Shown here piece after piece: positions 25,824 to 32,449 of a stretch of DNA of 35,296 nt. The notes under the pieces were generated by a model. The model searched no databases and was not told the origin of the DNA. It worked only from the letters and a program-made list of their open reading frames with translations. The stretch lies in the NCBI GenBank assembly GCA_946403545.1, contig CAMJAG010000003.1:1-35296 (forward strand), read 5' to 3'. Positions within the stretch are counted from its first letter, which is position 1. Every line of letters begins with the position of its first letter. The DNA comes from an uncultured Caryophanales bacterium. Its GTDB lineage: Bacteria; Bacillota_I; Bacilli_A; RFN20; CAG-826. A program made the translations under genes and the position numbers.

Positions 25824-25839
25824 TAGTGACATGTCACTA
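25824..25839. promoter_or_regulatory. Perfect palindromic operator of the CmpB-like gene
   Basis: TAGTGACATGTCACTA is a perfect 16-bp palindrome 8 bp upstream of the ATG at 25815. On the minus strand a TAAAAT -10 box (25845-25850) puts the transcription start at its edge, a typical repressor site. The binding protein is unknown. Confidence 0.65.
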
Positions 25840-25861
25840 CATTTATTTTACTACCATTAAA

Positions 25862-25890
25862 ATAAAAGAAAAGCATGTCTTTAGACATGC
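25862..25890 (-). terminator. Terminator of the GGDEF-EAL gene
   Basis: On the minus strand GCATGTC and GACATGC pair around TAAA (25873-25890), followed by TTTTCTTTTATT. Confidence 0.82.
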
Positions 25891-25891
25891 A

Positions 25892-28156
25892 TTACTTTCT
25901 AGCACCTGAGAAGATTATGTCTTTTGAGAGGAGATATTCTCCTTCTTCAATCTTCTTCATAAGGTCTTCATAGCTTAGTGGTTTTCCATATAGATAACCT
26001 TGTAATCTACCACAGCTAGCGGATTCTAAGAATTCTGCTTGTTCTTTTGTTTCAACACCTTCACATAATGTCTTCATACCAATTTTAGCAGCCATATCGA
26101 TGACAGATTTAATTAAACTACGAGCCTTTTCGTTCCCATCAAATCCAACTAAGAATTTCATATCAAGTTTTAAAACATCGAAGTCATAGTCTTTTAAGAC
26201 ATTAAATGAAGAATAACCACTGCCAAAGTCATCTAACCATGTAGCATAGCCATTTTGATGTAACTTAATGATCGTATCTTTAAGTAAGTCTTCATCCTCC
26301 ATCAAAGCACTTTCAGTGATTTCAACATGTAATAAATCTTTTGGAATATTGTATCTTTCTACAGTTTTATTAACGACATCTACGATGTCAATTAGACCAA
26401 AGTCTGCTCTAGAGAAGTTAATAGAGACTGGTAAGACTGCTAGATTGTTATCTAAGTTATATCTAATGTCTTGGCAAACAACTCTAATAATTTCCATATC
26501 CAATTTATGGATTAATTGAGCGTTTTCTAATGCTGGAACGAATTTAGCAGGACTTAAGAAGCCATATTTTGGATCAATCCATCTAGCTAAAGCTTCTGCT
26601 CCGCAGAGTTCTCTACCTTTAGACCAAACAACTGGTTGATAGTATGCTTTGATATAACCATTTTCAACAGCTTCATCGATATGATTAACAATATATTGAA
26701 CCATCAAGTAGTCATCATGCATTTGATTATCGTAATACATAAATTCTTTACCTTGATGTTTATGTTTAAGTTCTGAATAAGCATATCTTGCTTTTTCCAC
26801 TGATGCGTGAGGATCTTCAATAGGATTATAGATTGGGAAAATTCCTGCTTTTAAGCCTGGTTTAATATCTAAATCCATTGCTCTAATTCTTTCGTTTGCG
26901 ATATGGAATTTTTCTTCTACTTCCTCATTCTTTGTAAAAATTACAAAGTGATCATCGCTTTGACGGCTTATGTAGCTATCAGTATAGACCTTATTAAGTT
27001 CTTCACCAACTTCTTTTAAGAAGAGATTACCTCTATCAAAACCTTTTTGGTCATTATAAATTTTGAAGTTAGTGATATTTATGAACAAATATGCCCATTC
27101 ATCTTGTTGAATATTATCTTTTGCTATCCTCTCTTTACAAAGAATAGTGAAATATTCAAAAGAATATAAACCTGTTAATTTATCTTTTGTCGCTAACTCT
27201 TCGAGTTCTTCATCTTTTCTAGCTTCACTAACACGTTGGTTGAAGATAGAAATACACACCATTGTAAGGGAAATATAGAAAGTTAAATAATTAACTTTAT
27301 CTCCTTCAGGGAACACTCTTTGTCCTAAATTAGCAGCGCCAGTAATAGCAAAATAGAATCCTAAGAATAATGTTCCTAATAATCCTATAGATATTAAAGG
27401 GTTCCAAATTAACAAACAACCAACATAGATTGTGAACATCAAGAAGCAAATAATTTCTTTGTTCTCATACATTACAGAGTTTGGGTCTGTTGGCATTGTT
27501 ATCTTGTTACCAGCACTATCATAAACAGCTTTAACACTGACAAAGTCGCCATAAGAAACCATTATGCCAAAGATTAAACAAACAAAAGCAAATAAAGAGA
27601 TAACTAAAACCGAACCAACGGAAGCTCTTTTTCCACCTTTATATTTATATAAAGAAGCAAAAATAATTCCTATGTCAAAGAATATTACAGAAGCATAGAA
27701 AATTATTTTAAATATACCTTTTATAGTGTTGACACTAGATGTGAATTTAATTGATTTATATTGAAACTCTAAAGGTAATAAAGCACAAACAACCAAAGAA
27801 AGCCCAGCAAACACAATAGTTGAAATGAGTCTAGATTTAGTTTTTTTCTTAGATAAGTATTGTAATGAATAAATAAACATTGCAAAACCCATCGACATTA
27901 GTAAGAAAAAGTTTGATGTGTTTGTAAATATTACCCTAAAAACTGAATATGTGTTATTTGGATCTTGAAGAGTTGGGACAATGTATTTTTGAGTTTGTCT
28001 AAGAATTAACCATATTTCCAAAACAAAAATGACCGCAGACATAAAGATAGCGCTTCTCATGTTTGCGTCGTTTAAATAATTCTTTACATATTTACTATTT
28101 TTGCGGATACCAAAAATAGTTAAAAAATTATCCCAAAATTGTTTCAAAAGTTTCAT
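25892..28156 (-). CDS. Membrane GGDEF-EAL protein, probable c-di-GMP phosphodiesterase
   Basis: The 754-residue protein has about eight membrane helices in residues 25-310, then a GGDEF domain (about 325-470) and an EAL domain (about 485-740). The GGDEF motif is degraded to QSDDHF near residue 398, so synthesis is unlikely. The EAL site is complete: E in AEALARW near 521, SINFSRADF, EITESALM, DDFGSGYSS near 640, KLDMKF and EGVETKEQ. It should hydrolyse c-di-GMP at the membrane, with the inert GGDEF perhaps sensing GTP. It may oppose the synthase half of the 1304-residue fusion. The ATG has no SD and lies 10 nt after TATCAT. Confidence 0.88.
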   Translation of the reverse strand: MKLLKQFWDNFLTIFGIRKNSKYVKNYLNDANMRSAIFMSAVIFVLEIWLILRQTQKYIVPTLQDPNNTYSVFRVIFTNTSNFFLLMSMGFAMFIYSLQYLSKKKTKSRLISTIVFAGLSLVVCALLPLEFQYKSIKFTSSVNTIKGIFKIIFYASVIFFDIGIIFASLYKYKGGKRASVGSVLVISLFAFVCLIFGIMVSYGDFVSVKAVYDSAGNKITMPTDPNSVMYENKEIICFLMFTIYVGCLLIWNPLISIGLLGTLFLGFYFAITGAANLGQRVFPEGDKVNYLTFYISLTMVCISIFNQRVSEARKDEELEELATKDKLTGLYSFEYFTILCKERIAKDNIQQDEWAYLFINITNFKIYNDQKGFDRGNLFLKEVGEELNKVYTDSYISRQSDDHFVIFTKNEEVEEKFHIANERIRAMDLDIKPGLKAGIFPIYNPIEDPHASVEKARYAYSELKHKHQGKEFMYYDNQMHDDYLMVQYIVNHIDEAVENGYIKAYYQPVVWSKGRELCGAEALARWIDPKYGFLSPAKFVPALENAQLIHKLDMEIIRVVCQDIRYNLDNNLAVLPVSINFSRADFGLIDIVDVVNKTVERYNIPKDLLHVEITESALMEDEDLLKDTIIKLHQNGYATWLDDFGSGYSSFNVLKDYDFDVLKLDMKFLVGFDGNEKARSLIKSVIDMAAKIGMKTLCEGVETKEQAEFLESASCGRLQGYLYGKPLSYEDLMKKIEEGEYLLSKDIIFSGARK

Positions 28157-28166
28157 CTATGCTTTT

Positions 28167-28172
28167 ATGATA
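28167..28172 (-). promoter_or_regulatory. -10 box of the GGDEF-EAL gene
   Basis: TATCAT on the minus strand, 10 nt before the ATG at 28156. The -35 region is AT-rich and unclear. A leader of only a few nt is implied. Confidence 0.45.
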
Positions 28173-28269
28173 CAACAAATTTATTTTAATTAAAATTCAA
28201 ATAAGTAAGCCACTAGTTTCTTCCAGAAAGTAATATATTAATATATTAAGGAAATTCAAAAAAATGCAA

Positions 28270-28284
28270 TTTTATGTCAATCTT
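28270..28284 (+). repeat. Upstream element shared with the TetR-GGDEF gene
   Basis: TTTTATGTCAATCTT matches copy 1 of the element at 12174 at 14 of 15 positions and lies at nearly the same distance (114 bp) from its ATG. On the gene strand it reads AAGATTGACATAAAA and includes a perfect TTGACA, though no good -10 follows. Confidence 0.5.
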
Positions 28285-28332
28285 TAGCATTTCATTCTAC
28301 TTAGTTGCGTAAAAACACAGGCAAATAATTAC

Positions 28333-28358
28333 AAAAAAAGAGCTGTTTGTACAACTCT
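28333..28358 (-). terminator. Terminator of the small zinc-ribbon gene
   Basis: On the minus strand AGAGTTGT pairs with ACAGCTCT (one wobble) around a 4-nt loop, followed by seven T. Confidence 0.78.
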
Positions 28359-28381
28359 TTTTCTTAATTATTTAACCTAAA

Positions 28382-28855
28382 TTAATAAATGGATATATTT
28401 GCGTTTCTTAAAATCTCTTCTATTTCTTTCATTCTTGCTCTATCTCTTCTGTTCATACCGAGTTTAACAAAGAAAGAAACTATTAAAACTCCTGCCATGA
28501 TTACCATAACGATTGGTGCAGCCATCATTTTAAAAGATGCACCACCAAATTCATTCACCGTATTAATCATTATAAGAGAAATAGGTAACATGAAAGTGAG
28601 AAGGATACCAGCAAATATTAAATTAATGAATGCTGGGACTTTAAGTCTTTTTCTACATTCTTCATATTCTTGAAGAAGTTGAGCGTATTTAGGATCTTTT
28701 CTTAATCTTTCCTCCGCCATATCTTCTTCGACGGTTTGTTGAGCGTAGTAATCTTTAGGATCATAGTAAGGATTATTACAGCCACAGTATTCGCATTTTT
28801 TATCCGCAGTTGTTAGATTAGCACCACAATATGGGCATCTGATTTTTTCACTCAT
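28382..28855 (-). CDS. Small zinc-ribbon membrane protein
   Basis: The 157-residue protein starts with a zinc ribbon (CPYCGANL and CEYCGC, about residues 7-25). A charged, helical segment rich in Glu/Lys/Arg (about 45-78) follows, then two membrane helices (about 85-105 and 115-138) and a charged helix. It recalls the zinc-ribbon proteins at 883-3496 in plan but is not closely related. Function is unknown. AGGAGG lies 8 nt before the ATG and a 20-bp inverted repeat sits in the leader, so it looks regulated. Confidence 0.72.
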   Translation of the reverse strand: MSEKIRCPYCGANLTTADKKCEYCGCNNPYYDPKDYYAQQTVEEDMAEERLRKDPKYAQLLQEYEECRKRLKVPAFINLIFAGILLTFMLPISLIMINTVNEFGGASFKMMAAPIVMVIMAGVLIVSFFVKLGMNRRDRARMKEIEEILRNANISIY

Positions 28856-28880
28856 AACACTTACCTCCTAAACTTCTTAT

Positions 28881-28900
28881 TTGGCATATATTTTTGCCAA
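28881..28900. promoter_or_regulatory. Inverted-repeat operator candidate before the small zinc-ribbon gene
   Basis: TTGGCA-N8-TGCCAA, with perfect 6-bp arms, lies 25 bp upstream of the ATG. A TATAAT on the minus strand (28916-28921) places it at about +10 to +29, so a bound protein would block elongation. Confidence 0.5.
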
Positions 28901-28952
28901 TTAGAATTTTAGTTTATTATATTGTTATAATCAATATAAATCGGAAAAATCG

Positions 28953-29861
28953 TTACTTGTCTAATTTGAAAGTATGTCCTAGCCATGTAGTCTTAGATTC
29001 TATATTAGTAATTGTGATATATTTTTTAACTTCTTTTACAGCACCTTTAGGTAGCCAAGGATTAAAATGATTGAATACTATTTCAACTTTTTTGTTTTCT
29101 AATATTTCTTTGTTTTTAATAACAAATTCTCTCATTGGTCCACACATTTTGAAAACCCAAATTGGAGTTACTAATATGACTTTGTCATATTTATTCAAGT
29201 CTACATCTATAGGAAGGAGTTCCATTGGCCATTTGTGCATGCCAAATCTGCCACACCACCAAAAGCCCAATGTTCCTTCAGTTCTTTCTTTTGTTTTAAT
29301 TTCTAAAATATCTGCGGATTCTTTATCTGCTTTTACATAGGCAATTCTTTTAGTGAATTTCATTCTAGAGAAATAAACAACGAGGGTTTTACTATGGTTA
29401 TTGATGTTTTTATAGTCTTTTTCATCAAATTTGAAGTTAACTTGGTTGTAGCTAACTAGTGCTACATAGCCACAGATAAGTTGAAGTACTCCGAATGTGA
29501 AATAAGCAATATCTAAAACATTTAAAGGGAATATTATAAATTGAATAATAATCCACAGCATTAAAGTAAAGCCAAATATTGTACCTAAAGCATAACCAAT
29601 TCTTTTATTTCTTAATATTAATAAGAACGCAACAACGTTACTGATTCCATTAACAATAATTAACGCAATACCAGGAAAAATGTAGTTTTGGAACAAAACA
29701 TCAGCGAAAGGGAGGACTTGGAAATAAGGTAACATTGCTTCCATTTTCAATAAGCTTCCATCTGGTTTAATAAGCATGCATATGCCACCTACAAAAGCAC
29801 CTACTCCTATAAAAGCAGTCCAAAACAAAAGTAATCCTTTAAAAATCTTTAATCTTTTCAT
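28953..29861 (-). CDS. Membrane-anchored flavodoxin-like protein
   Basis: The 302-residue protein has four membrane helices (about residues 7-140) and then a flavodoxin-like domain starting TLVVYFSR near residue 155, with KYDKVILVTPIW and MREFVIKNK in the expected order. Flavodoxins bind FMN through a phosphate loop of the form SxTGNT. Here the loop reads SRMKFTKR, so FMN binding is doubtful. It lies 6 bp after the TetR gene and is surely co-transcribed with it. The combination suggests a membrane redox or quinone-linked protein induced by a small molecule; the substrate is unknown. A cysteine-rich FWWCGRFGMHKW stretch near residue 200 is unusual. Confidence 0.7.
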   Translation of the reverse strand: MKRLKIFKGLLLFWTAFIGVGAFVGGICMLIKPDGSLLKMEAMLPYFQVLPFADVLFQNYIFPGIALIIVNGISNVVAFLLILRNKRIGYALGTIFGFTLMLWIIIQFIIFPLNVLDIAYFTFGVLQLICGYVALVSYNQVNFKFDEKDYKNINNHSKTLVVYFSRMKFTKRIAYVKADKESADILEIKTKERTEGTLGFWWCGRFGMHKWPMELLPIDVDLNKYDKVILVTPIWVFKMCGPMREFVIKNKEILENKKVEIVFNHFNPWLPKGAVKEVKKYITITNIESKTTWLGHTFKLDK

Positions 29862-29867
29862 AATTAT

Positions 29868-30455
29868 TTATTCCTTCATTAATTGATTTATTAAATCTTC
29901 TATATATTTGTTTCTATCTTTCTCTTTAGAGAAGTCTAGTCCTAAAAAGTGAGTGTCAGTTAGCGATCTTAAAAATGCCGCTTGCATTAAACTTGCTAAA
30001 GAAAAGGCAAATCTCTCTCTATCTTTTATATCAACAATTGCATCTTTAACTTGATACATAATTGCCTTAAGGCAATAATTTGAATTACTATCTTCAGAAT
30101 AATTATTAAAATCTCCTAAAATAGATACTTTAGAAATAGACGGATGAGTAAATAAGAAATCAAAAACTTGTTTTGCGGTTTGGGTCACTCTTGCCTTAGC
30201 TTGTTCAAATTTAGAAGAGTTAGGATCAATATCAAGAATTGGTTGGAATGAATAAACAACATTCCCCACTATTCTTTGGACACATTCTGTAATTAAGTTA
30301 TCTTTGTTTCCAAAATGATAATTGATTAATCCAACAGAAACGCCACTTTTGTTAGCGATGTCTCTAATTGTGACTTTGTCTACATCACCTTTATTCTCTC
30401 TAATTAATGTTGTAGTTATTTCAATTAACTCTTCTTTACAGTTTTTTGTATTCAT
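29868..30455 (-). CDS. TetR-family transcription regulator
   Basis: The 195-residue protein has the TetR helix-turn-helix at the N-terminus: VTIRDIANKSGVSVGLINYHFGNKDNLI (about 27-54). The rest is a helical ligand-binding domain with no clear family beyond TetR. I start it at the ATG at 30455, which lies 7 nt after a good -10. An in-frame ATG at 30476 lies upstream of the likely transcription start and is rejected. A 17-bp near-palindrome fills the spacer of its own promoter, the classic place for TetR autorepression. It heads an operon with the membrane flavodoxin and is divergent from the orphan gene at 30522. Confidence 0.85.
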   Translation of the reverse strand: MNTKNCKEELIEITTTLIRENKGDVDKVTIRDIANKSGVSVGLINYHFGNKDNLITECVQRIVGNVVYSFQPILDIDPNSSKFEQAKARVTQTAKQVFDFLFTHPSISKVSILGDFNNYSEDSNSNYCLKAIMYQVKDAIVDIKDRERFAFSLASLMQAAFLRSLTDTHFLGLDFSKEKDRNKYIEDLINQLMKE

Positions 30456-30462
30456 GTCTATT

Positions 30463-30515
30463 ACTATACTAAACATTGTTCAGTTTTGCAATTTATAAAA
30501 TAATCAATTTATAAT
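30463..30515. promoter_or_regulatory. Divergent promoters sharing one -35, with TetR operator
   Basis: TTGCAA (30486-30491) is its own reverse complement. To the left it is 17 bp from TATAGT (30463-30468 on the minus strand); to the right it is 18 bp from TATAAT (30510-30515). The left spacer holds ACTAAACA-T-TGTTCAGT (30468-30484), a palindrome with one mismatched pair. Both start codons lie 6-7 nt past their -10 boxes without an SD. Confidence 0.72.
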
Positions 30516-30521
30516 AATTAC

Positions 30522-30872
30522 ATGAATGATTTTCAAAAAGTCATAGCAAACATTAAGAAAGAATATCCTACTGTAAGACAAATGTTTGAACATTACGCTC
30601 AAATAGATTTCGATATTTTGTTTGATCCTTGGAACTTTATGTTTATTGGAATTTACGAAGAGGATGGAAAAATAATTCTTACAGATAACGCTCAATATGT
30701 TGAGACTTGTCAAATTGAAGATGAAGATTATCCAAATGTCGCTAAGATTTGTGAAAAGCATGGATTAGTATTTAATAATTGGCATATTGAATGCGATTAT
30801 AATTCCAATAAAGACATTAAGAAATATCTAGATTGCTTATACGAGTTACAAGAAAAATACGCAAAAAAATAA
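30522..30872 (+). CDS. Small acidic protein of unknown function
   Basis: The 116-residue soluble protein has no recognisable domain. It is acidic, with aromatic-rich stretches FDPWNFMF and NNWHIECDY and a predicted helical C-terminus. Its compact alpha/beta look and lack of a signal suggest a cytoplasmic protein. It is transcribed divergently from the TetR gene through a shared -35, so the TetR protein may control it too. The ATG has no SD and starts about where transcription should. Confidence 0.65.
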   Translation: MNDFQKVIANIKKEYPTVRQMFEHYAQIDFDILFDPWNFMFIGIYEEDGKIILTDNAQYVETCQIEDEDYPNVAKICEKHGLVFNNWHIECDYNSNKDIKKYLDCLYELQEKYAKK

Positions 30873-30893
30873 TGGCCACAAGGCCATTTTTTT
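30872..30893 (+). terminator. Terminator of the orphan gene
   Basis: ATGGCC (30872-30877) and GGCCAT (30882-30887) pair around ACAA, followed by seven T. It begins at the last base of the stop codon. Confidence 0.8.
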
Positions 30894-30909
30894 ATAAAAA
30901 GAGTCATTG

Positions 30910-31200
30910 CTATTTCTTTAAATCTGAAATAACAAGACGGATCAAATCATTAATCTCTTCTGGATCTTCAGAGTCTACGATATACATTGGTTTTGCACAA
31001 GGATAAGGAATTGCTTCTTTTAGATTATAAGAGAGTAATGATTTGCTCTTTTTGATGAGGAATCTATTATCGTAGATTCCACCAAAAATTATTCCATCCT
31101 TGTATAGGATGTATTCACCCATCATCTTCTTATAAGTGATACCTTTTACTTCTCTAAGAAGTTCTAATACATATAGTAGATATTCGTTATTAGTGGCCAT
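30910..31200 (-). CDS. TfoX N-terminal domain protein
   Basis: The 96-residue protein matches the TfoX N-terminal domain: YKKMMGEYILYKDGIIFGGIYDNRFLIKK is the family core and PYPCAKPMYIVD the later strand. Proteobacterial TfoX/Sxy controls competence, but stand-alone TfoX_N proteins in Gram-positive bacteria have no proven role. I choose the ATG at 31200. A TTG at 31209 is in frame and would overlap the stop of the small gene upstream. The two genes are adjacent and probably translated together. Confidence 0.78.
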   Translation of the reverse strand: MATNNEYLLYVLELLREVKGITYKKMMGEYILYKDGIIFGGIYDNRFLIKKSKSLLSYNLKEAIPYPCAKPMYIVDSEDPEEINDLIRLVISDLKK

Positions 31201-31202
31201 AA

Positions 31203-31358
31203 CTAACAATCTCTTTCTCTTTCAAATGTGATGACTACTCCGTGTCCAACAGCGATGTTTGGAGAAACTGTGACAACCTTCCATCCAATTTTACCTAATT
31301 TATTCATTTCATTTTCTGCTTCTTTTACAGGAGCTACAACAACTTTATATTCGTACAT
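31203..31358 (-). CDS. DUF4177-like small protein
   Basis: A 51-residue protein beginning MYEYKVVVAPVKEAENEM and ending near GVVITFERERDC, with the GWKVVTVSPN strand in the middle. This pattern fits DUF4177, a family of tiny proteins of unknown role. The ATG at 31358 is preferred because GAGG lies 9 nt upstream; another ATG at 31364 sits too close to it. It ends in TAG two bases before the TfoX-like ATG, so the two form a coupled pair. Confidence 0.7.
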   Translation of the reverse strand: MYEYKVVVAPVKEAENEMNKLGKIGWKVVTVSPNIAVGHGVVITFERERDC

Positions 31359-31378
31359 ATTCATATACCTCAAAAATT

Positions 31379-31407
31379 ATTTTAGATATAAAAAACTGAG
31401 ATAGCAA
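31379..31407 (-). promoter_or_regulatory. Promoter of the DUF4177-TfoX pair
   Basis: On the minus strand TTGCTA (31402-31407) and TAAAAT (31379-31384) are 17 bp apart. The -35 lies in the loop and stem of the upstream terminator. Confidence 0.55.
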
Positions 31408-31421
31408 ACGCTACCTCAGTT
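31386..31421 (-). terminator. Terminator of the GGGtGRT operon
   Basis: On the minus strand AACTGAGGTAGC and GCTATCTCAGTT form a 12-bp stem (one wobble) around GTTT, followed by TTTTTTATA. Confidence 0.88.
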
Positions 31422-31439
31422 ATTAGTAATAAATATAAA

Positions 31440-32444
31440 TTATTTATTTAATGCTTCAGCGACAGAAACTGCGACTGCAACAGTAGCACCAACCATTGGG
31501 TTGTTGCCCATACCGATGAGGCCCATCATTTCGACGTGAGCTGGAACGGAAGAAGAACCAGCGAATTGAGCGTCACTGTGCATTCTACCCATTGTATCTG
31601 TCATACCATAGCTTGCAGGACCTGCTGCCATGTTATCTGGGTGAAGAGTTCTACCTGTACCACCACCAGATGCAACTGAGAAGTATTTCTTACCGAGTTC
31701 GTTACATTCTTTTTTGTATGTACCTGCGACTGGGTGTTGGAATCTTGTTGGGTTTGTAGAGTTACCTGTAATGGAAACATCAACACCTTCTAAGTGCATA
31801 ATTGCAACACCTTCTCTAACATCATCAGCACCATAGCAACGAACTGCTAATCTGTCAGGATTGTTACCATATTTTGTTTCTTTAACAATCTTAACTTTAC
31901 CTGTGAAGTAATCGAATTCTGTTTCAACATGAGTGAAACCGTTGATTCTAGAGATAATCTTAGCAGCGTCTTTACCAAGACCGTTTAAGATAACTCTTAA
32001 TGGTTCTTTTCTTACTTTGTTAGCTTTTTTAGCAATACCGATAGCGCCTTCTGCAGCAGCGAAGGATTCGTGTCCTGCTAAGAAGCAGAAACATTTTGTT
32101 TCTTCACTTAATAACATAGCGCCTAAGTTACCATGACCTAAGCCGACTTTTCTATCATCTGCGACAGAGCCTGGGATACAGAAGGATTGTAATCCAACAC
32201 CGATCCATTTAGCAGCTTCTGCAGCATCTTTAGCGTTGTTTTTAATTGCTAAAGCAGCACCGACAGTGTATGCCCAGCAAGCATTTTCAAAGCAAATTGT
32301 TTGAATATCTTTAACTGCTTGATAAACGTTTAAACCTTTATCTTTACAAATTTGTTCTGCTTCTTCGATGGATTTAATACCATTGTCGTTTAAGCATTTA
32401 TTAATTTGTGCAATTCTTCTTTCATAACCTTCAAAAGTAATCAT
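31440..32444 (-). CDS. GGGtGRT protein
   Basis: The 334-residue protein carries the motif SGGGTGRT near residues 257-264 that names the GGGtGRT family (PF14057), followed by a glycine-rich, well-conserved C-terminus (GMGNNPMVGATVAVAVSVAEAL). No enzymatic activity is established for the family. The middle part is rich in Gly/Ala, with AWTVGAA-like and CFLAGHESFAAAEGAIG stretches. It starts 5 bp after the stop of an Fe-S scaffold-like gene, the usual neighbour of this family in anaerobic Firmicutes. AAGGA inside the upstream gene's end is the SD. A role in Fe-S or metal-dependent metabolism is inferred from this pairing only. Confidence 0.85.
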   Translation of the reverse strand: MITFEGYERRIAQINKCLNDNGIKSIEEAEQICKDKGLNVYQAVKDIQTICFENACWAYTVGAALAIKNNAKDAAEAAKWIGVGLQSFCIPGSVADDRKVGLGHGNLGAMLLSEETKCFCFLAGHESFAAAEGAIGIAKKANKVRKEPLRVILNGLGKDAAKIISRINGFTHVETEFDYFTGKVKIVKETKYGNNPDRLAVRCYGADDVREGVAIMHLEGVDVSITGNSTNPTRFQHPVAGTYKKECNELGKKYFSVASGGGTGRTLHPDNMAAGPASYGMTDTMGRMHSDAQFAGSSSVPAHVEMMGLIGMGNNPMVGATVAVAVSVAEALNK

Positions 32445-32449
32445 ATTAA

